Origin: Sphingobium cloacae
Lineage (GTDB): Bacteria > Pseudomonadota > Alphaproteobacteria > Sphingomonadales > Sphingomonadaceae
Direction: 5' to 3'
NCBI RefSeq assembly: GCF_002355855.1
Contig: NZ_AP017655.1
Coordinates: 1,827,501-1,891,500 of the forward strand
Length of the DNA: 64,000 bases
The position numbers were made by a program, and so were the translations under genes. Positions 62,443 through 64,000 of this stretch are shown here, in pieces (position 1 is the first letter of the stretch; each line of letters starts with the position of its first letter). The notes beneath the pieces are model-generated. The model did no database searches. It was not told the DNA's origin and was given only the letters and a program-made list of their open reading frames with translations.

Positions 62443-62535
62443 GAGATCATGAAATGAACCAGCGGGCGAACGCCTGTCAACCGCGCCCGGCCAAAGCCTC
62501 TTGCCTCGGGCGGCGGGATGAGGGAGAGAATGGCC

Positions 62536-63540
62536 ATGCCGCTTTTCCGCACCTTTGGCGCTGTCGCTGCCGCCCTCGGCCTGTTCCTTGCCCCGCTCCC
62601 CACGGCGGATGCCTTCGGCCCGGTCAAGAGCGTCAAGCAGCAGAGCGCCGAAGCGCGGCTTCTCGCCCAGTTCGAAAGCCTCGCGGCGCTGAGCGACGGC
62701 ACGGTCGGCATCGCCGTGCAGGACCTTTCCACCGGGGAGGAGCAATCGCTGAACGGCGACACGCTGTTCCCCATGGCCAGCACCTACAAGGTCGCCGTCG
62801 CGGGCAAGATATTGGCGATGGCCGATGCGGGCGCGCTCAGCTTGCAGGATCAGGTGCCGCTCGATCCGGCGCAGCCCGCCAGGCTGCGCTCCCTCCACGA
62901 CCTCATCGACCTGATGCTGACCCATAGCGACAATGACGCGACCGACGCACTGGTCGCGCGCGCGGGCGGCCCCGCCACGATCCACCAATGGGTCGCGGCG
63001 TTGGGGGTCAAGGGGCTGCGGGTGGACAGCGACACGGCCCATCTGCTCTATCGCGCCATGGGGATCAGCCCCGCCGCGGGCAGCTTCCGCCGCAATGTGG
63101 CGGCGGCGCTGGAAGCGGATTCCTCCTTGCGGCAACGCGACGCGCGCGACCTGCCGAATATCGCATTCACGCTCGATCCGCGCGACACCTCGACGCCGCG
63201 CGCGATGAACGCGCTGCTGGCCGCGATCCAGCTCGGACAGGCGCTGAAGCCCGCCAGCACCGTCTATCTGCTGGAGATGATGGAACGGTGCCATACCGGC
63301 AAGGCGCGGCTGAAGGCTATGCTGCCCCCCGGCGCGCGGATCGCGCACAAGACCGGATCGCTGAACGGCTATGGCGGCGATGTCGGGATCGTCACCCTGC
63401 CCGACGGGCGGATGTTCGCCGTCTCCGTCTTCGTGATGAAGGATTATAAGGGCCGGGCGACGCGGGACAGCATCATGGCGCATGCCGCCCGCGCCGCCTA
63501 CGACTATTTCCTCTTCGCTCCCGCCCGGCGCACGGCCTGA
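62536..63540 (+). CDS. Class A beta-lactamase-like serine hydrolase
   Basis: A 334-residue exported protein with the penicillin-recognising fold. A signal peptide ends near residue 26 (LPTADA). Class A motifs: STYK (S82-K85), SDN (131-133), RDTSTP (216-221) and KTG (272-274). The omega loop reads R204-D-L-P-N208 where class A enzymes have E166-x-x-x-N170, so the deacylating Glu appears replaced. It may therefore be a penicillin-binding or acyl-binding protein rather than an efficient beta-lactamase. ATG 62536 is 8 nt after AGGGAGA; ATG 62530 and 62518 are alternatives. Confidence 0.85.
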   Translation: MPLFRTFGAVAAALGLFLAPLPTADAFGPVKSVKQQSAEARLLAQFESLAALSDGTVGIAVQDLSTGEEQSLNGDTLFPMASTYKVAVAGKILAMADAGALSLQDQVPLDPAQPARLRSLHDLIDLMLTHSDNDATDALVARAGGPATIHQWVAALGVKGLRVDSDTAHLLYRAMGISPAAGSFRRNVAAALEADSSLRQRDARDLPNIAFTLDPRDTSTPRAMNALLAAIQLGQALKPASTVYLLEMMERCHTGKARLKAMLPPGARIAHKTGSLNGYGGDVGIVTLPDGRMFAVSVFVMKDYKGRATRDSIMAHAARAAYDYFLFAPARRTA

Positions 63541-63598
63541 CGCATCGGGCTTAACATCCTGGCGGGCGCCTGCTACTCCTGAGCGGGAGAGGTGCGTC

Positions 63599-63967
63599 GT
63601 GAACAGGTTCACCTGCTTTCGGGAATTCTGGCCCTATTATCTTCAGGAACATGCGCGTCCCGGCACGCGGGCGATGCATTATGTCGGCACGACACTGGTG
63701 GTCGCGCTGGCGGCAGGCGCGCTCCTGATGGCGGAACGGTGGTGGCTGCTGGCGGCCATTCCCTTCGCCGGTTACGGCTTCGCCTGGCTGGGCCATGGCC
63801 TGATCGAGCGGAACCGGCCCGCGACCTTCCATTATCCTTTCTGGTCCCTGCGCGCCGATTTCCGCATGTGGTATCGCTTCCTCACGGGGCGCATGGGACA
63901 TGATCTGACGGTGGCGGGTGTGCGGGCGGATGGATCGATCGATCCCGGACGACGGCTTCATCCTTGA
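63599..63967 (+). CDS. DUF962/Mpo1-like membrane protein
   Basis: A 122-residue membrane protein of the DUF962 (Mpo1-like) family, whose yeast relative is a fatty-acid alpha-dioxygenase. The signature pattern of His residues is in [26 protein letters not shown] (spanning about 60-80), and an N-terminal [18 protein letters not shown]; two hydrophobic helices lie near 32-65. GTG 63599 follows GGGAGAGG. Enzymatic activity in this protein is inferred from the family. Confidence 0.85.
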   Translation: MNRFTCFREFWPYYLQEHARPGTRAMHYVGTTLVVALAAGALLMAERWWLLAAIPFAGYGFAWLGHGLIERNRPATFHYPFWSLRADFRMWYRFLTGRMGHDLTVAGVRADGSIDPGRRLHP

Positions 63968-64000
63968 TATGATCCTATCCGCTTGACCCCCGCCGGGCCT

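Noticed and set aside
62443..63612. Upstream extension of the ung reading frame to 63612
   Set aside because: It runs antisense through the serine hydrolase gene and has no family similarity; the Ung N-terminus is at 62442.
1..64000. CRISPR arrays, tRNA/rRNA genes, transposases, phage genes
   Set aside because: No repeat-spacer pattern, no cloverleaf candidates in the intergenic gaps and no protein signatures of mobile elements were found by reading the window.

Overview
The window is a contiguous, GC-rich (about two thirds G+C) stretch of an alphaproteobacterial chromosome. It is most probably from the order Sphingomonadales (Sphingobium/Sphingomonas-like). I base this on gene content (fused CysN-CysC, OpgGH, a sigma-54/sigma-28 flagellar system with a FlbD-like activator, DUF1636, DUF4169) and on dispersed inverted repeats with a CCGTTCG...GAAGTCGA core that resemble repeats I know from sphingomonads. 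No tRNA, rRNA, CRISPR array, insertion sequence or prophage was seen.

Layout. 1-3.7 kb: a translationally coupled cobalamin array (TonB-dependent receptor cut by the window edge, DUF1636 protein, CobT, CobU). 3.7-7.7 kb: a LuxR-type regulator divergent from sulfate-activation genes cysD and cysNC, with a perfect 18-bp palindrome between them. 7.8-22.5 kb: housekeeping genes: MTA/SAH nucleosidase, an AT-richer orphan gene, apt, petABC (cytochrome bc1), trmL-hemF, a GNAT enzyme, lipB, queCE, hslO, argF and argD. 22.6-57.1 kb: a flagellar region interrupted by opgGH (osmoregulated periplasmic glucans) just after flagellin. 57.1-64 kb: a two-component system preceded by an EF-hand protein, then argG, DUF4169, ung, a class A beta-lactamase-like serine hydrolase and a DUF962 protein.

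Flagellar logic. A 16-gene minus-strand operon (flbD-like activator, fliEFGHIJKLMNOPQR, flhB) builds the MS/C ring, export gate and switch. Plus-strand flgBCDEF and flgGHIJKL build rod, hook, rings and junction. I read three perfect sigma-54 sites (before flgA, flgB and flgG) and five sigma-28-type sites (TAAA-N15-CCGT core; before fliC, fliD, motA, flgM and one unrecognised gene at 24597-25055). Together with the FlbD-like sigma-54 activator and FlgM (anti-sigma-28) they give a readable regulatory cascade: sigma-54 for basal body and hook, sigma-28 for filament and motor. fliA, flhA, flhF/flhG and chemotaxis genes are not in this window.

The least explained items are: the sigma-28-controlled gene of unknown function; a second, compact MotA/MotB-like pair inside the flagellar locus; an FlgH with no lipoprotein cysteine; a beta-lactamase-like enzyme that appears to lack the omega-loop glutamate; an orphan terminator hairpin between the FlbD-like gene and flagellin; and the palindrome that doubles as the ribosome-binding site of the LuxR regulator. 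I do not see a clearly novel multi-gene defence or biosynthetic system. Positions of motifs come from reading the sequence by eye; no alignment or database search was run.
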